From G963676205 sp964342525 (GTDB lineage Bacteria; Campylobacterota; Campylobacteria; Campylobacterales; Arcobacteraceae), in assembly GCA_964342525.1 (NCBI GenBank), contig CAYFGQ010000014.1, positions 1 through 64,000 on the forward strand: a stretch of DNA of 64,000 nucleotides, in the 5' to 3' direction. Below, piece after piece: positions 9,376 through 18,987 of the stretch (position 1 is the first letter of the stretch; each line of letters opens with the position of its first letter). The position numbers and the translations under genes are program-made. A model generated the notes under the pieces. The model was not told the DNA's origin and ran no database searches. It worked only from the letters and a program-made list of their open reading frames with translations.

Positions 9376-9424
9376 CGCAAGGTTCCCTTTAAAAAATTGG
9401 GAACCAATTTTTTAAAGGAAATAA
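9376..9424 (+). promoter_or_regulatory. deaD leader with two exclusive hairpins over the RBS
   Basis: CCTTTAAAAAATTGG (9387-9401) pairs perfectly with CCAATTTTTTAAAGG (9405-9419), burying the AAAGGA ribosome site just before the TTG start. A second hairpin, GGTTCCC (9382-9388) with GGGAACC (9400-9406), uses the same bases and would free the site. The two cannot form together. Upstream, GGACAAC/GTTGTCC (9299-9314) and a larger stem around 9330-9370 add more structure. This looks like a cis-acting RNA switch or thermosensor for a helicase that is cold-induced in other bacteria. Confidence 0.55.
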
Positions 9425-11122
9425 TTGACAGATATAAAATTTGACGAGCTAGGACTTGATGAGAAAGTTTTAAAAGCTATTAAAGAAGTGGGATATGATT
9501 CACCTTCTCCAATTCAGGCAGGGATCATCCCACACATAATCGCAGGACAAGATGTAATAGGACAAGCACAAACAGGAACTGGTAAAACAGCTGCTTTTGC
9601 ATTGCCTGTATTATCTACTATTGATTTAAAACAAAAAAAACCACAAGTATTAGTATTAGCACCAACAAGAGAGCTTGCTATTCAGGTTGCTGAATCTTTC
9701 CAAACATATTCAAAATACCAAAAAGGTTTCCATATCTTACCTATTTATGGTGGGCAAGATTATAATATCCAACTAAGAGGACTTAAAAGAAACCCTCAAG
9801 TGATCGTAGGAACACCAGGACGTGTAATGGATCATATCAAAAGAGGAACACTTATCCTTGATGAGATTCAAACTATTGTACTGGACGAAGCAGATGAGAT
9901 GCTTAAAATGGGATTCATTGATGATGTTGAATGGATCTTAGGACATACTCCAAGCCAAAGAAGAGTTGCCCTATTCTCTGCAACTATGCCAAAAGAGATC
10001 AGAAATATTGCAAACAAATACCTAACTGATCCAGCAGAAGTAACAATCAAGATGAAAGTAACTACAGCAGAAACTATTAATCAAAGATATTGGATGGTAA
10101 GTGGTTATCATAAGATTGATGCCCTTACAAGAATCCTTGAAGTTGAAACCTATGATGGAATCATTATCTTTGTAAGAACAAAATCTGAAACAGTAGAACT
10201 AGCTGAAAAATTAAATGCTAGAGGATATGCTGCCTCAGCTTTAAATGGTGATATGAACCAAGCTCAAAGGGAAAAAACAGTTAATAAACTAAAAAAAGGA
10301 AGCCTTGATATCTTAATCGGTACAGATATTGTAGCGCGTGGTCTTGATATCGATAGAATCACACACGTAATCAACTATGATATCCCATATGATACAGAGA
10401 GTTATGTACATAGAATTGGAAGAACTGGACGTGCTGGTAAGCAAGGTGAAGCTATCCTTTTCGTATCTCCTAGAGAAAGAAATCTTCTAAAGATGATTGA
10501 GAGAGCTACAAAGAAAAAGATTGAAAGAATGGAGCTACCATCAACAGAAGATGTAAATAATACAAGAGTAGCTAAATTTAAACAACAAATCACAGATACT
10601 TTAGCAAATGCTGAACTTCAAAAATATCAAGATGTGATTGAGTCATATCAAAATGAACACAATATCCCAGCTATTGAAATTGCTGCAGCATTAGCAAAAA
10701 TTGCTAGGGGAAGAGAACCATTATTTTTAAAACATAAAGAAGTACAAGAGATTCCTGAAGATCCAAATGCACCTGTTATCAAAGATGGTTTCGCTAGATA
10801 TAGAATCAGTGTAGGAAACAAAGATAGAATCAAAGTAGGAAATATCGTAGCAGCTCTTGCAAATGAAGGTGGTATTGAAACAGATTTTATCTCTAAAATC
10901 ACACTGTTTGAATCATATAGTACAGTTGATTTACCAGAAGATATGCCTGAAGAGACAAGAGAAAGAATTGCTCAGATCAAGGTAGCAGGTAGAAAACTAA
11001 ATATCAAAGATTATGATGGTGGTGATTCACACTCTGGAAAAAGAAATAGATCTAGAAACAGATCAAGAAGAAGAGATGACAGAGGAAGATCTGGTGGTGG
11101 AGGAAGAAGAAGACGTAGATAA
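9425..11122 (+). CDS. deaD: DEAD-box ATP-dependent RNA helicase DeaD/CsdA
   Basis: 565 residues. The motifs run in order: Q motif (SPIQAG), AQTGTGKTAAF (motif I), PTRELA (Ia), TPGRVMD, DEAD (II), SAT (III), GTDIVARGLDIDRITHVINYD, HRIGRTGRAG (VI). After the helicase core comes a DbpA/CsdA-like RNA-binding domain (about 440-520) and a Gly/Arg/Ser-rich basic tail. DeaD unwinds rRNA and mRNA duplexes in ribosome assembly and cold growth. TTG start directly after a sequestered AAAGGA, so translation is probably controlled by the leader. A second, shorter DEAD-box gene is at 43793. Confidence 0.93.
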   Translation: MTDIKFDELGLDEKVLKAIKEVGYDSPSPIQAGIIPHIIAGQDVIGQAQTGTGKTAAFALPVLSTIDLKQKKPQVLVLAPTRELAIQVAESFQTYSKYQKGFHILPIYGGQDYNIQLRGLKRNPQVIVGTPGRVMDHIKRGTLILDEIQTIVLDEADEMLKMGFIDDVEWILGHTPSQRRVALFSATMPKEIRNIANKYLTDPAEVTIKMKVTTAETINQRYWMVSGYHKIDALTRILEVETYDGIIIFVRTKSETVELAEKLNARGYAASALNGDMNQAQREKTVNKLKKGSLDILIGTDIVARGLDIDRITHVINYDIPYDTESYVHRIGRTGRAGKQGEAILFVSPRERNLLKMIERATKKKIERMELPSTEDVNNTRVAKFKQQITDTLANAELQKYQDVIESYQNEHNIPAIEIAAALAKIARGREPLFLKHKEVQEIPEDPNAPVIKDGFARYRISVGNKDRIKVGNIVAALANEGGIETDFISKITLFESYSTVDLPEDMPEETRERIAQIKVAGRKLNIKDYDGGDSHSGKRNRSRNRSRRRDDRGRSGGGGRRRRR

Positions 11123-11143
11123 TATTTATCTAACACTCCCCTA

Positions 11144-11165
11144 TCCCACCTAATTCTAGGTGGGA
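11144..11165 (+). terminator. Terminator after deaD
   Basis: TCCCACCTA pairs with TAGGTGGGA, nine base pairs with a four-base loop, 20 bases past the deaD stop. The following sequence is only moderately T-rich. Confidence 0.6.
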
Positions 11166-11281
11166 CTTCCACAAAATTAAATACCCCAAATTACTTTGCC
11201 ATATAAAAATCATACAATTTATGTATTCTGTCAGTATAAAAAATGTAAAATTATTTGAAAAGTAATATTTAATCTTATTTA

Positions 11282-11447
11282 AACCCAAATTTTGCAATAA
11301 GGTTTATAAAAGTAGCGCGAATGCTTGGTGCTACAATGTTTATAAAAAATTTGAGCTTAACCCAGAGGTTAGGCGATGATTTTTTGTGAATGTTGTAGTG
11401 CCAATGATTTGTGCTAATATTGTAAAGTCTATTGTAAAATTTGGGTT
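11282..11447. repeat. Long imperfect inverted repeat (element B)
   Basis: Arms of about 70 bases: the left starts AACCCAAATTTT, the right ends AAAATTTGGGTT, and most bases between pair (for example CTACAATGTTTATAAAAAAT with its complement-like partner). The apex around 11352-11376 has a small hairpin CTTAACC/GGTTAGG. It sits between deaD and the Cache kinase; a GTG inside the right arm extends the kinase frame artificially. No coding content. Confidence 0.6.
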
Positions 11448-11478
11448 AAGTTCAATTTACATATATAAAAGGCTAGAT

Positions 11479-13395
11479 TTGATCAAACATAATCAAAGTG
11501 AAAAGAAACTACTTCTTCTTATAAAAATAGTACCAATTGCTATTATAATTCTATTTGCTAGCATCATTATCATCTCATCATTGGTACAAAATAAAATATT
11601 TTTTGATAAAGAGATTGAAAAACTCAAAATCACTTATACTGATTCTTCTAAACAAAGGGTAAAAGAGGAAGTATTACGGGTATATCAAGATATAATCAAT
11701 GAGAAAAAAACTACCGAGTCAAAACTAAAAGAGAATATTAAAGCAAGAGTAAATGAAGCCCATGCAATAGCCACAAGAATATATGAAGAGAATAGCCATA
11801 AATCAAAAAATGAGATAATAAAACTAATAAAAGCAGCTCTAAGGGATATTAGATTTAATGATAATAGAGGCTATTTTTTTGTTTATGAGCTAAAGGGTAA
11901 AACTATACTTCTGCCACCAAATGAAAACTTAGAAGGTAAAAACCTATGGGATTTAAAAGATGCCAAAGGTACTCATACTATTAGAGGACTATCAAATATT
12001 GTAAGAACTAAAAATGCTGGCTTTTATTCTTGGTGGTGGTATAAACCAGGGGATAAAACACAACAATATAAAAAAATCGGATATGCAAAACACTTCAAAG
12101 CTTTTGATTGGTTTATAGGTACTGGTGAATATGTAAAGGATTTTGAAAAAAATATTCAAGAGAGTATTTTACAAAGAATCCATAAATTAAAATATGGGAA
12201 AAACGGATATGTCTTTGTAGTGGATAAAGAGGGTGTATATCTTAGCCATGTAAAAAAGAAAAACATTGGAGTAAAAAGACTAGAGCTAACCGATACGAAT
12301 GGATTTAAAATCACTAGAGAGATCATAAAGATGGGACAAAAAGGTGATGGGTATGTTAGGTATATAGGAACTATAAAACCAAGTACAGGGAAACCAGCTG
12401 AAAAGATCACTTATGTAAAAGGGTTTGCTGATTGGAACTGGGCTATTGGAAGTGGTACTTATATCAGTGATTTAGATGAGCTTATCAAAGAAAAAGAGCA
12501 AGAGTTAGAAAAACTAAATGAGCGTGAGATTGTAAAGATACTTCTATTTTTTACTGTAATTACATTTATATTTATAATTTTATCCATACTATTTACAAGA
12601 GTTATTCAGGCTAGATTTTTAGAGTATCAAAATCAAGTGGAAAATGAGATTCATAGAAATAGGCAAAAAGATGAGATTATGTTCCAACAATCAAAAATGG
12701 CAGCTCTTGGGGAGATGCTAGAAAATATAGCTCACCAATGGAGACAACCTCTTTCATCCATATCAATGCAAGCAAGTGGTTTACAACTAAAAATGATGCA
12801 TAGTGATATTGATAAAGAAACTACAAATAAAAAACTAAGCAATATTGTAAAATCTACAAAATATTTATCACAAACTATTGATGACTTTAGAAACTTTTTT
12901 AGCTCTGACAAAGAGAGAAAAGAGTTTAATCTAAAAGATACTTTTATACAAACTTTAAAAATCATCGATAATAAACTAAAAAATCATGATATAGAGTTGA
13001 TTAAAGATATCTCTGATGTATATGTAAATGGCTATAATAATGAACTTATCCAAGTGTTGATGAATATCCTAAATAACGCAAGTGATGCTTTAAATGATAA
13101 AGATTCACAGTTCAATAAAATCATAAAAATTGATATTTATGAAGATGATGAAAATGGAATTATTAAGATCCAAGATAATGGTGGAGGGATAGATCGCAAG
13201 ATCATAAATAAAATCTTTGAGCCATATTTTACTACAAAACATAAAAGTCAAGGAACTGGTATAGGATTATATATGAGTAGGGAAATTGTTATGAGACATA
13301 TGAATGGAAATCTTGTAGCAAAAAATTCTAAGTTTTCTTATGATGATATTGAGTATTTTGGAGCAGAGTTTATTATCACTATTCCTAAAAATTAA
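11479..13395 (+). CDS. Cache-domain sensor histidine kinase
   Basis: About 638 residues. A TM segment (KIVPIAIIILFASIIIISSL) is followed by a long periplasmic region with two Cache-like modules (NNRGYFFVYE...FIGTGEYVKD and KNGYVFVVDKEGVYLSH...AIGSGTYISD), a second TM, then a HisKA with the phosphorylated His in ENIAHQWRQPLSS and a HATPase with N and G boxes (LMNILNNASDAL, DNGGGI, GTGIGLY). Periplasmic ligand sensor, ligand unknown. The longest frame begins at 11386 inside inverted repeat B; the TTG at 11479 has AAAAGG before it and starts just before the TM, so I use it. No regulator gene is adjacent. Confidence 0.85.
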   Translation: MIKHNQSEKKLLLLIKIVPIAIIILFASIIIISSLVQNKIFFDKEIEKLKITYTDSSKQRVKEEVLRVYQDIINEKKTTESKLKENIKARVNEAHAIATRIYEENSHKSKNEIIKLIKAALRDIRFNDNRGYFFVYELKGKTILLPPNENLEGKNLWDLKDAKGTHTIRGLSNIVRTKNAGFYSWWWYKPGDKTQQYKKIGYAKHFKAFDWFIGTGEYVKDFEKNIQESILQRIHKLKYGKNGYVFVVDKEGVYLSHVKKKNIGVKRLELTDTNGFKITREIIKMGQKGDGYVRYIGTIKPSTGKPAEKITYVKGFADWNWAIGSGTYISDLDELIKEKEQELEKLNEREIVKILLFFTVITFIFIILSILFTRVIQARFLEYQNQVENEIHRNRQKDEIMFQQSKMAALGEMLENIAHQWRQPLSSISMQASGLQLKMMHSDIDKETTNKKLSNIVKSTKYLSQTIDDFRNFFSSDKERKEFNLKDTFIQTLKIIDNKLKNHDIELIKDISDVYVNGYNNELIQVLMNILNNASDALNDKDSQFNKIIKIDIYEDDENGIIKIQDNGGGIDRKIINKIFEPYFTTKHKSQGTGIGLYMSREIVMRHMNGNLVAKNSKFSYDDIEYFGAEFIITIPKN

Positions 13396-13582
13396 TTTAT
13401 AAGTTTCTTAATCCAATTATGAGATAGAATTTACATAATTAAAATAAGTCATTGGAACTATTACATTTACATTCCTTATATAAAGCTTATTACCTAATTT
13501 GGGTCTAAAAGAATCTCTTTATTGAAATTTAGATAAAATCTCTGCTTTTAAGAAAAATATAAATAATATAAATGGACTAGAA

Positions 13583-14572
13583 GTGGACTTTAAAGAAGAG
13601 ATTTTAAAACTAAAAGAAGAGCTTGATGTAACAATTGTCGCTCACTTTTATCAAAAAGATGAAGTTTTTGAACTAGCTGATATTACAGGTGATAGTTTAG
13701 AGCTTGCAAAGAAATCTGTAGCAACACCAAATAAATACGTTGTATTTTGTGGTGTTGGATTTATGGGACAAGGTGTAAAAATACTTGCTCCTGAAAAAAC
13801 TGTTATCATGCCTAAGATTGCATGTTGTGCTATGGCAAGAATGATTGATGGCAGTTACTTTGATGATAATCTAAAGATTATGAATGAAGCTGGTATTAAA
13901 AACGAAGATATTATGCCTGTGACATACATCAACTCAAATGCTGAAGTAAAAGCAAAAGTTGGTGCTATGGGTGGTATTGTATGTACTAGCTCAAATGCTT
14001 ATAAAATCATCTCTGAAGCACTAAAAAGTGGAAAGAAAATATTCTTTGTTCCAGATAGATGTCTTGGACAAAACTTTGCAAAACAGATGGGACTTAAATC
14101 AGCAGTTATTGGTGATGGTAGTGATCTTAAAGAAGCTGATATTATCTGTTATGATGGTTTTTGTTCTGTTCATCAACTATTTACTCCTGAAGATGTAGAT
14201 TTCTACAGAGAAAAATATCCTGATATTCTCGTGGCTGTTCACCCTGAGTGTGATCCTGCTGTATGTGATAAGGCTGATTTTGTGGGAAGTACTTCTCAAC
14301 TAATCAAATATATCAAAGAACTTGATCCAGAACAAAAGGTTGTTGTGGGGACAGAATACAATATGGTAAATCGTTTAAGAGAGAAAAACACATATATTCT
14401 AAGTTCTACAAAACCAGAATGTCCAACAATGAATGAAACTACTTTAGAAGATGTATATGAAGCACTTATGTCTATCAAAAATGGTGAAGTTATCAATGAG
14501 ATCAAAATTGATCCAAATGTAGTTAAGTATGCAAGAATTGCATTAGAGAGAATGTTTGAAGTAAAGGTATAA
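13583..14572 (+). CDS. nadA: Quinolinate synthase
   Basis: 329 residues of the NadA family, which condenses iminoaspartate with dihydroxyacetone phosphate to quinolinate using a [4Fe-4S] cluster. Features: VAHFYQKDEV near the N-terminus, the cysteines in FCGVGFMG/ACCAMARM, VPDRCLGQN, HPECDPAVC and SSTKPECPTMNET. First gene of nadA-nadC-nrnA-M23-lpxC. GTG start; an ATG ten bases upstream is followed at once by a stop. nadB is not in the window. Confidence 0.95.
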   Translation: MDFKEEILKLKEELDVTIVAHFYQKDEVFELADITGDSLELAKKSVATPNKYVVFCGVGFMGQGVKILAPEKTVIMPKIACCAMARMIDGSYFDDNLKIMNEAGIKNEDIMPVTYINSNAEVKAKVGAMGGIVCTSSNAYKIISEALKSGKKIFFVPDRCLGQNFAKQMGLKSAVIGDGSDLKEADIICYDGFCSVHQLFTPEDVDFYREKYPDILVAVHPECDPAVCDKADFVGSTSQLIKYIKELDPEQKVVVGTEYNMVNRLREKNTYILSSTKPECPTMNETTLEDVYEALMSIKNGEVINEIKIDPNVVKYARIALERMFEVKV

Positions 14573-14578
14573 AGATAA

Positions 14579-15400
14579 ATGATTAATATTAAAAAATTTG
14601 TAAAGAGTGCTATTATTGAAGATAATGGTAGAGGTGACCTTTTCTTTGATATCGCACCTAAAGGAAGATTCACAGCTAGAGCTATCTCAAAATCAGATGG
14701 AATCTTAGCAGGTGTTCAATACGCTAAAGTTTTAGCAAGAACAGAAAAGTTTGATTGTAAATTTCTAAAAAAAGATGGTGATGTACTTAAAAAAGGCGAT
14801 GTGATAGCTGAGCTTGAAGGTAAGGCATCTATACTTTTAAGTTCTGAGAGAACTTTTCTAAACCTACTTCAACACGCTAGTGGTATCGCTACAAATGCAA
14901 ATAAATTTGCGAAACAAATAGATGATCTTTCTGTGGTTTTACTTGATACAAGAAAAACAAGACCACAATTAAGAGACTATGAAAAATATGCAAGTAGAAT
15001 CGGTGGAGCAATCAACCATAGACTTGGGCTTGATGATTGTCTTATGCTTAAAGATACTCACTTAAAAACTATTGTTGATCTTAAAGAGTTTATTATCAAT
15101 GCAAGAAAAAGAATCTCTTGGGTTACTAAAATAGAGATCGAGTGTGAAACATTTGAGCAAGTACAAGAAGCAATGGAAGCTGGTGGAGATATCATCATGT
15201 GTGATAATATGACACCTGAACAAATTGTAAATGTAGTTAAATTTAGAGATGAAAACTACCCACATATCTTACTTGAAGCAAGTGGTGATATTACACTTGA
15301 CACAATTAGAAAATATGCACAAACTGGTGTAGATGCTATTAGTAGTGGATCTATCATACATCAAGCTACTTGGCTTGATTTTTCAATGAAGTTTGACTAA
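14579..15400 (+). CDS. nadC: Nicotinate-nucleotide pyrophosphorylase (carboxylating)
   Basis: 273 residues, the standard NadC length. It converts quinolinate and PRPP to nicotinate mononucleotide, the step after NadA. Visible family strings are LLDTRKTRPQLRDYEKYA, GGAINHRLGLDDCLMLKDTH and the C-terminal LEASGDITLDTIRKYAQTGVDAISSG. Six bases separate it from nadA, so they are co-transcribed. ATG start. Confidence 0.95.
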   Translation: MINIKKFVKSAIIEDNGRGDLFFDIAPKGRFTARAISKSDGILAGVQYAKVLARTEKFDCKFLKKDGDVLKKGDVIAELEGKASILLSSERTFLNLLQHASGIATNANKFAKQIDDLSVVLLDTRKTRPQLRDYEKYASRIGGAINHRLGLDDCLMLKDTHLKTIVDLKEFIINARKRISWVTKIEIECETFEQVQEAMEAGGDIIMCDNMTPEQIVNVVKFRDENYPHILLEASGDITLDTIRKYAQTGVDAISSGSIIHQATWLDFSMKFD

Positions 15401-15415
15401 AAGAGAGTTATTGAT

Positions 15416-16384
15416 TTGATCGAAGATTACAAAAAAGCTTGGGCAAGAATAAAAGAAGCAAAATATATCCTTATCATCACCCATATAAATCCCGATCCTG
15501 ATACATTAACCTCTGCTTTAGCTCTAAGTTCAGCCTTAGAGCTAAATAAGATCAAACATAAGATCTATAACAATAATAAAAAGCTACCAAGCAATCTAAA
15601 GTTTTTAAAAAACTACAATAAGATAGTTGATAAAATCCCTGATTTTTACGATCTAATTATCTCTGTTGATTGTGGGGATAAATATAGATTCTTCAGGGAA
15701 CCAAATGATAAATATGATGACTCAATTGATCTAATAAATATAGACCACCATATCTCAAATAACAACTTTGGAAATATAAATATAGTTGACCCTGAATCTG
15801 CAAGTACAGCAGAGCTTGTATATGATCTTTTAGATATAAATGGAGTAAAACTTACAAAAGATTGTGCTGAGGCTTTATATGTAGGTATCTATACGGATAC
15901 TTTAGCATTTACTACAAACCGTACAAATAATAGAACTTTCCAAAAAATAGGTCATATTGTAGAATCTGGTGCAAATCCTGATTATATCTCTACCCACTTA
16001 GTATATAATGAATCCTTGGCAAAGTATAGACTTATCCCTAAAATCCTTGATAGCCTAGAGCTTCATATGGAAGGAAGAGTAGCTACTATAGAGCTTAAAA
16101 ATGAGTGGATAAAATCTACTGGTGCAGATATGGATGATGCTGAAGATGCACTAAATATGGTTACTCAAATAGGTATAGTTGATATTGTGGTATTCCTAAG
16201 AGAGGGAAGTACAAAAATCAGAGTATCCCTAAGGGGTAAAAATGGTGCTGATGTATCAAAAATAGCAAAAGATTTTGAAGGTGGTGGCCATATTAGAGCT
16301 GCTGGCTGTGTAATCAATAGCAAAGATATGAATGAAGCTAAAAAAATCATACTAGATTATATAGGAGATTCATATGAACTTTAA
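15416..16384 (+). CDS. DHH-family phosphoesterase, NrnA-like
   Basis: 322 residues with a DHH catalytic domain (ITHINPDPDTLTSALALS, SVDCGD, NIDHHISN) and a DHHA1 substrate domain ending in FEGGGHIRAAGCVI. Proteins of this layout degrade nano-RNA and in some species 3'-phosphoadenosine phosphate; both reactions are possible here. It starts 15 bases past nadC at a TTG and overlaps the following peptidase gene by 11 bases. The DPDTLTS string replaces the more common DPDAIGS. Confidence 0.85.
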   Translation: MIEDYKKAWARIKEAKYILIITHINPDPDTLTSALALSSALELNKIKHKIYNNNKKLPSNLKFLKNYNKIVDKIPDFYDLIISVDCGDKYRFFREPNDKYDDSIDLINIDHHISNNNFGNINIVDPESASTAELVYDLLDINGVKLTKDCAEALYVGIYTDTLAFTTNRTNNRTFQKIGHIVESGANPDYISTHLVYNESLAKYRLIPKILDSLELHMEGRVATIELKNEWIKSTGADMDDAEDALNMVTQIGIVDIVVFLREGSTKIRVSLRGKNGADVSKIAKDFEGGGHIRAAGCVINSKDMNEAKKIILDYIGDSYEL

Positions 16385-17759
16385 AAGGTCAAACCCTGTG
16401 AAAAAATATATTTATACTTTTTTAATCTTAATAGTTATAGGTGCTGGTGCATTTCTTTCTTTATCTCCAATGTTTGAAAAAGATAAGCCAGTTATTGAAA
16501 TAGATAACAATATCTTTTGGAATCTAAAAGATGAGATAGATTTAAAACTAAGTGATGAGAGTGGAATTAAATTTTATAAAGTAACTTTTATAGATGATCA
16601 AAAAAAGATAGAACTTGACTCTGAGATTTTAATTGAACCTAAAAAAGAGATCAACCTAAAAATTAAACCACCAAAACTAGATATGTTCTTTAAAGGTAAA
16701 AATGTATCTATAAAAGTTGAAGCTGTGGATAATAGTAAATGGAATTTCTTTGAAGGTAATGGAATAAGCCAAACATATCAAATCAAAGTAGATAGAAAAA
16801 AACCTGTAGCAAATGTGATCTCTAATACTTTAGCTATTAGAAAAGGTGGAAGTGCTGTTGCTATTGTAGAAGTAAGAGATGAAAATCTTAAAGAAGCATA
16901 TATCACATTTAATGATGAAGAAAAATTTAAATTAACACCTTTTTATAAAGAGGGATATTTTATATCACTTCTTGCTTGGCCTGTAACAATTGAAGAATTT
17001 AAAAGGGTAAATTTAGTTGCAATTGATAAAGCAAATAATATCACTAAAACTAAAATTCCACTATATATTAGACCATTAAAAATTAGAAATGACAAGATCA
17101 AGGTTAGTAAAGGTTTTATTGAAAATGTAAGTGCAACAGTTTTAGAACAATCTGGAGAAAATACTCCTGAGACACATAAAGATGTATTTTTACAAACAAA
17201 TAACTTCATTAGAGCTACAAATATTAAAAAGATCAAACAAGTATCTGTAAATAGTATGGAAGATACTTTAACAAGTAATTTTAAAATATCTCCATTTAAA
17301 AGACTAAGAGGATCAAAAACATTTGCAAATTTTGCAGAAAGAAGACACTATTATCTAGATGGTGAAAAGATTGATCAAGCTTGGCACTTAGGGATAGACT
17401 GGGCAAGCTTTAAACAAGCTCCAATTTACCTATCAAACCCTGGTAAAGTTATCTTCAATGAGTACCTAGGGATTTATGGAAATACTATCATTGTAGACCA
17501 TGGTATAGGGCTTTCAAGTTTATATGCCCATATATCAAGCTCAAATGTAAGCTTAGGTGAAGAGCTTAATAAAAGAGCTAAACTTGGAAATACAGGATCA
17601 ACTGGAGCCGTATTTGGAGACCACCTTCACTTTGGTATGTTAGTACAAGGTATAGAGGTAAATCCATCTGAGTGGATGGATAGAAACTGGATAAAATCAA
17701 GAATAACTGATATAATAAGAGAAGCAAAAAAAACAATTGACACTAAGAGCGGTAAATGA
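16374..17759 (+). CDS. M23-family (LytM) cell-wall endopeptidase
   Basis: 461 residues: an N-terminal TM anchor (about 8-30), a long periplasmic region of beta repeats, and a C-terminal M23 domain with the zinc ligands in WHLGIDWA and DHLHFGM plus VDHGIGLSSLYAHIS. It should cut peptidoglycan cross-link peptides or activate amidases. The start overlaps the DHH gene and the stop overlaps lpxC by four bases, so it is tightly coupled to lipid A synthesis in the same operon. Confidence 0.88.
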   Translation: MNFKRSNPVKKYIYTFLILIVIGAGAFLSLSPMFEKDKPVIEIDNNIFWNLKDEIDLKLSDESGIKFYKVTFIDDQKKIELDSEILIEPKKEINLKIKPPKLDMFFKGKNVSIKVEAVDNSKWNFFEGNGISQTYQIKVDRKKPVANVISNTLAIRKGGSAVAIVEVRDENLKEAYITFNDEEKFKLTPFYKEGYFISLLAWPVTIEEFKRVNLVAIDKANNITKTKIPLYIRPLKIRNDKIKVSKGFIENVSATVLEQSGENTPETHKDVFLQTNNFIRATNIKKIKQVSVNSMEDTLTSNFKISPFKRLRGSKTFANFAERRHYYLDGEKIDQAWHLGIDWASFKQAPIYLSNPGKVIFNEYLGIYGNTIIVDHGIGLSSLYAHISSSNVSLGEELNKRAKLGNTGSTGAVFGDHLHFGMLVQGIEVNPSEWMDRNWIKSRITDIIREAKKTIDTKSGK

Positions 17760-18652
17760 AACAAAGAACCATAAAAAAACCTATTGATATTGTTGGGATT
17801 GGACTACATAAGGGTGTGCCTGTTAGTATGAGGCTTGAGCCTTTAGAAGCTGATATGGGGATTATCTTTTATAGAAAAGATGAGGGAGTATCAATTCCTC
17901 TAAAAATAGAAAATGTAGTTGATACAAAAATGGCTACAGTTATCGGAAAAGATAATGTAATCATCTCAACTATCGAACATCTTCTTTCAGCTATCTATGC
18001 CTATGGAATAGATAATCTTAGAGTAATAATAGATAATGATGAAGTACCTGTACTTGATGGTAGTTCTAGTGGTTATTGTCTACTTATTGATGAGGCTGGA
18101 ATACAAGAGCAAAATAAACCAAAAAAAGCTATTAGAATCAAAAAAGAGGTTGAAGTAAAGGTTGATAATAAGTTTGTAAAATTAAAACCTTCAAACCATA
18201 TTGTTTATGACTTCTCAATCGATTTTAAACACCCTGCAATTGGTGAACAACAATTTCACTTTGATTATTCAATTGAAGAGTATAAAGAGCAAATAAGCCG
18301 TGCTAGAACCTTTGGATTTTTACATGACCTTCAACACTTACAATCTATGGGCTTAGCTCAAGGTGTATCTATGGATAATGTAATTGGTCTAGATGATCAT
18401 AAGGTTATCAACCCTGAGGGACTTAGATATGATGATGAGTTTGTAAGACATAAAATCTTAGATGCTATTGGTGATATGGCACTTTTAGGATATACATTAA
18501 TTGGAGAATACGATGCACATGCAGGTAGTCACCATCTAAATCACCTACTTACAAAAGAGCTTTTTGCAAGTGAAGAGAACTATGAGATCATAGATCTTGA
18601 AAAAGCTAGCGAACAACAAGAGGTACTTGAAGTAGCATACGCTACTTCATAG
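17756..18652 (+). CDS. lpxC: UDP-3-O-acyl-N-acetylglucosamine deacetylase
   Basis: 298 residues of LpxC, the zinc enzyme for the first committed step of lipid A synthesis. Zinc-site histidines are seen in IEHLLSA and in the later RHKILDAIGDMALLG (HxxxD), with the catalytic His in GSHHLNH. The opening RTIKKPIDIVGIGLHKGVPV is typical. ATGA overlap with the peptidase gene. Last gene of the operon; the convergent LRV gene begins 14 bases later. Confidence 0.95.
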   Translation: MKQRTIKKPIDIVGIGLHKGVPVSMRLEPLEADMGIIFYRKDEGVSIPLKIENVVDTKMATVIGKDNVIISTIEHLLSAIYAYGIDNLRVIIDNDEVPVLDGSSSGYCLLIDEAGIQEQNKPKKAIRIKKEVEVKVDNKFVKLKPSNHIVYDFSIDFKHPAIGEQQFHFDYSIEEYKEQISRARTFGFLHDLQHLQSMGLAQGVSMDNVIGLDDHKVINPEGLRYDDEFVRHKILDAIGDMALLGYTLIGEYDAHAGSHHLNHLLTKELFASEENYEIIDLEKASEQQEVLEVAYATS

Positions 18653-18666
18653 TATCTTAGCTCAGA

Positions 18667-18987
18667 TTATACAAATACTCCCGCTTTACAGCTAGATTTA
18701 CAAGTTTTTTTATCCTCTGCAATATTACATTTTACACAAGGATGTATCTCATCTGGTAAATCTCTTTGAACTGAACAATTTGGATTTTTTAAAGCTTTAA
18801 AAGAAACATTCATAACAGGATCATATGCAAGTACATTTAATACAGAACTTGGTGTATTTCTATTTCTTGCAACTGCTCTTCTTATTTTACTAGAAGGACT
18901 TCTCATTAATACAGTTAAAATATTAACATCACTACTATTGATTGCTGAAGATAATAGCTCTTCAAAAGATTTGGTTTTCATAGTCAT
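18667..18987 (-). CDS. Small LRV-type repeat protein with C-terminal cysteines (paralogue)
   Basis: 106 residues, same plan as 6220-6525: KIRRAVARNRNTPSSVLNVLA, then YDPVMNVSFKALKNPNCS, then HPCVKCN and a cysteine cluster CKSSCK. The shared VARN-x-x-TP, DPV-NVS and NPNCS-type and HPCV-C strings show that the two are paralogues. ATG start after AAGGTGAG. Role unknown; a metal or Fe-S centre at the C-terminus is likely. Confidence 0.6.
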   Translation of the reverse strand: MTMKTKSFEELLSSAINSSDVNILTVLMRSPSSKIRRAVARNRNTPSSVLNVLAYDPVMNVSFKALKNPNCSVQRDLPDEIHPCVKCNIAEDKKTCKSSCKAGVFV

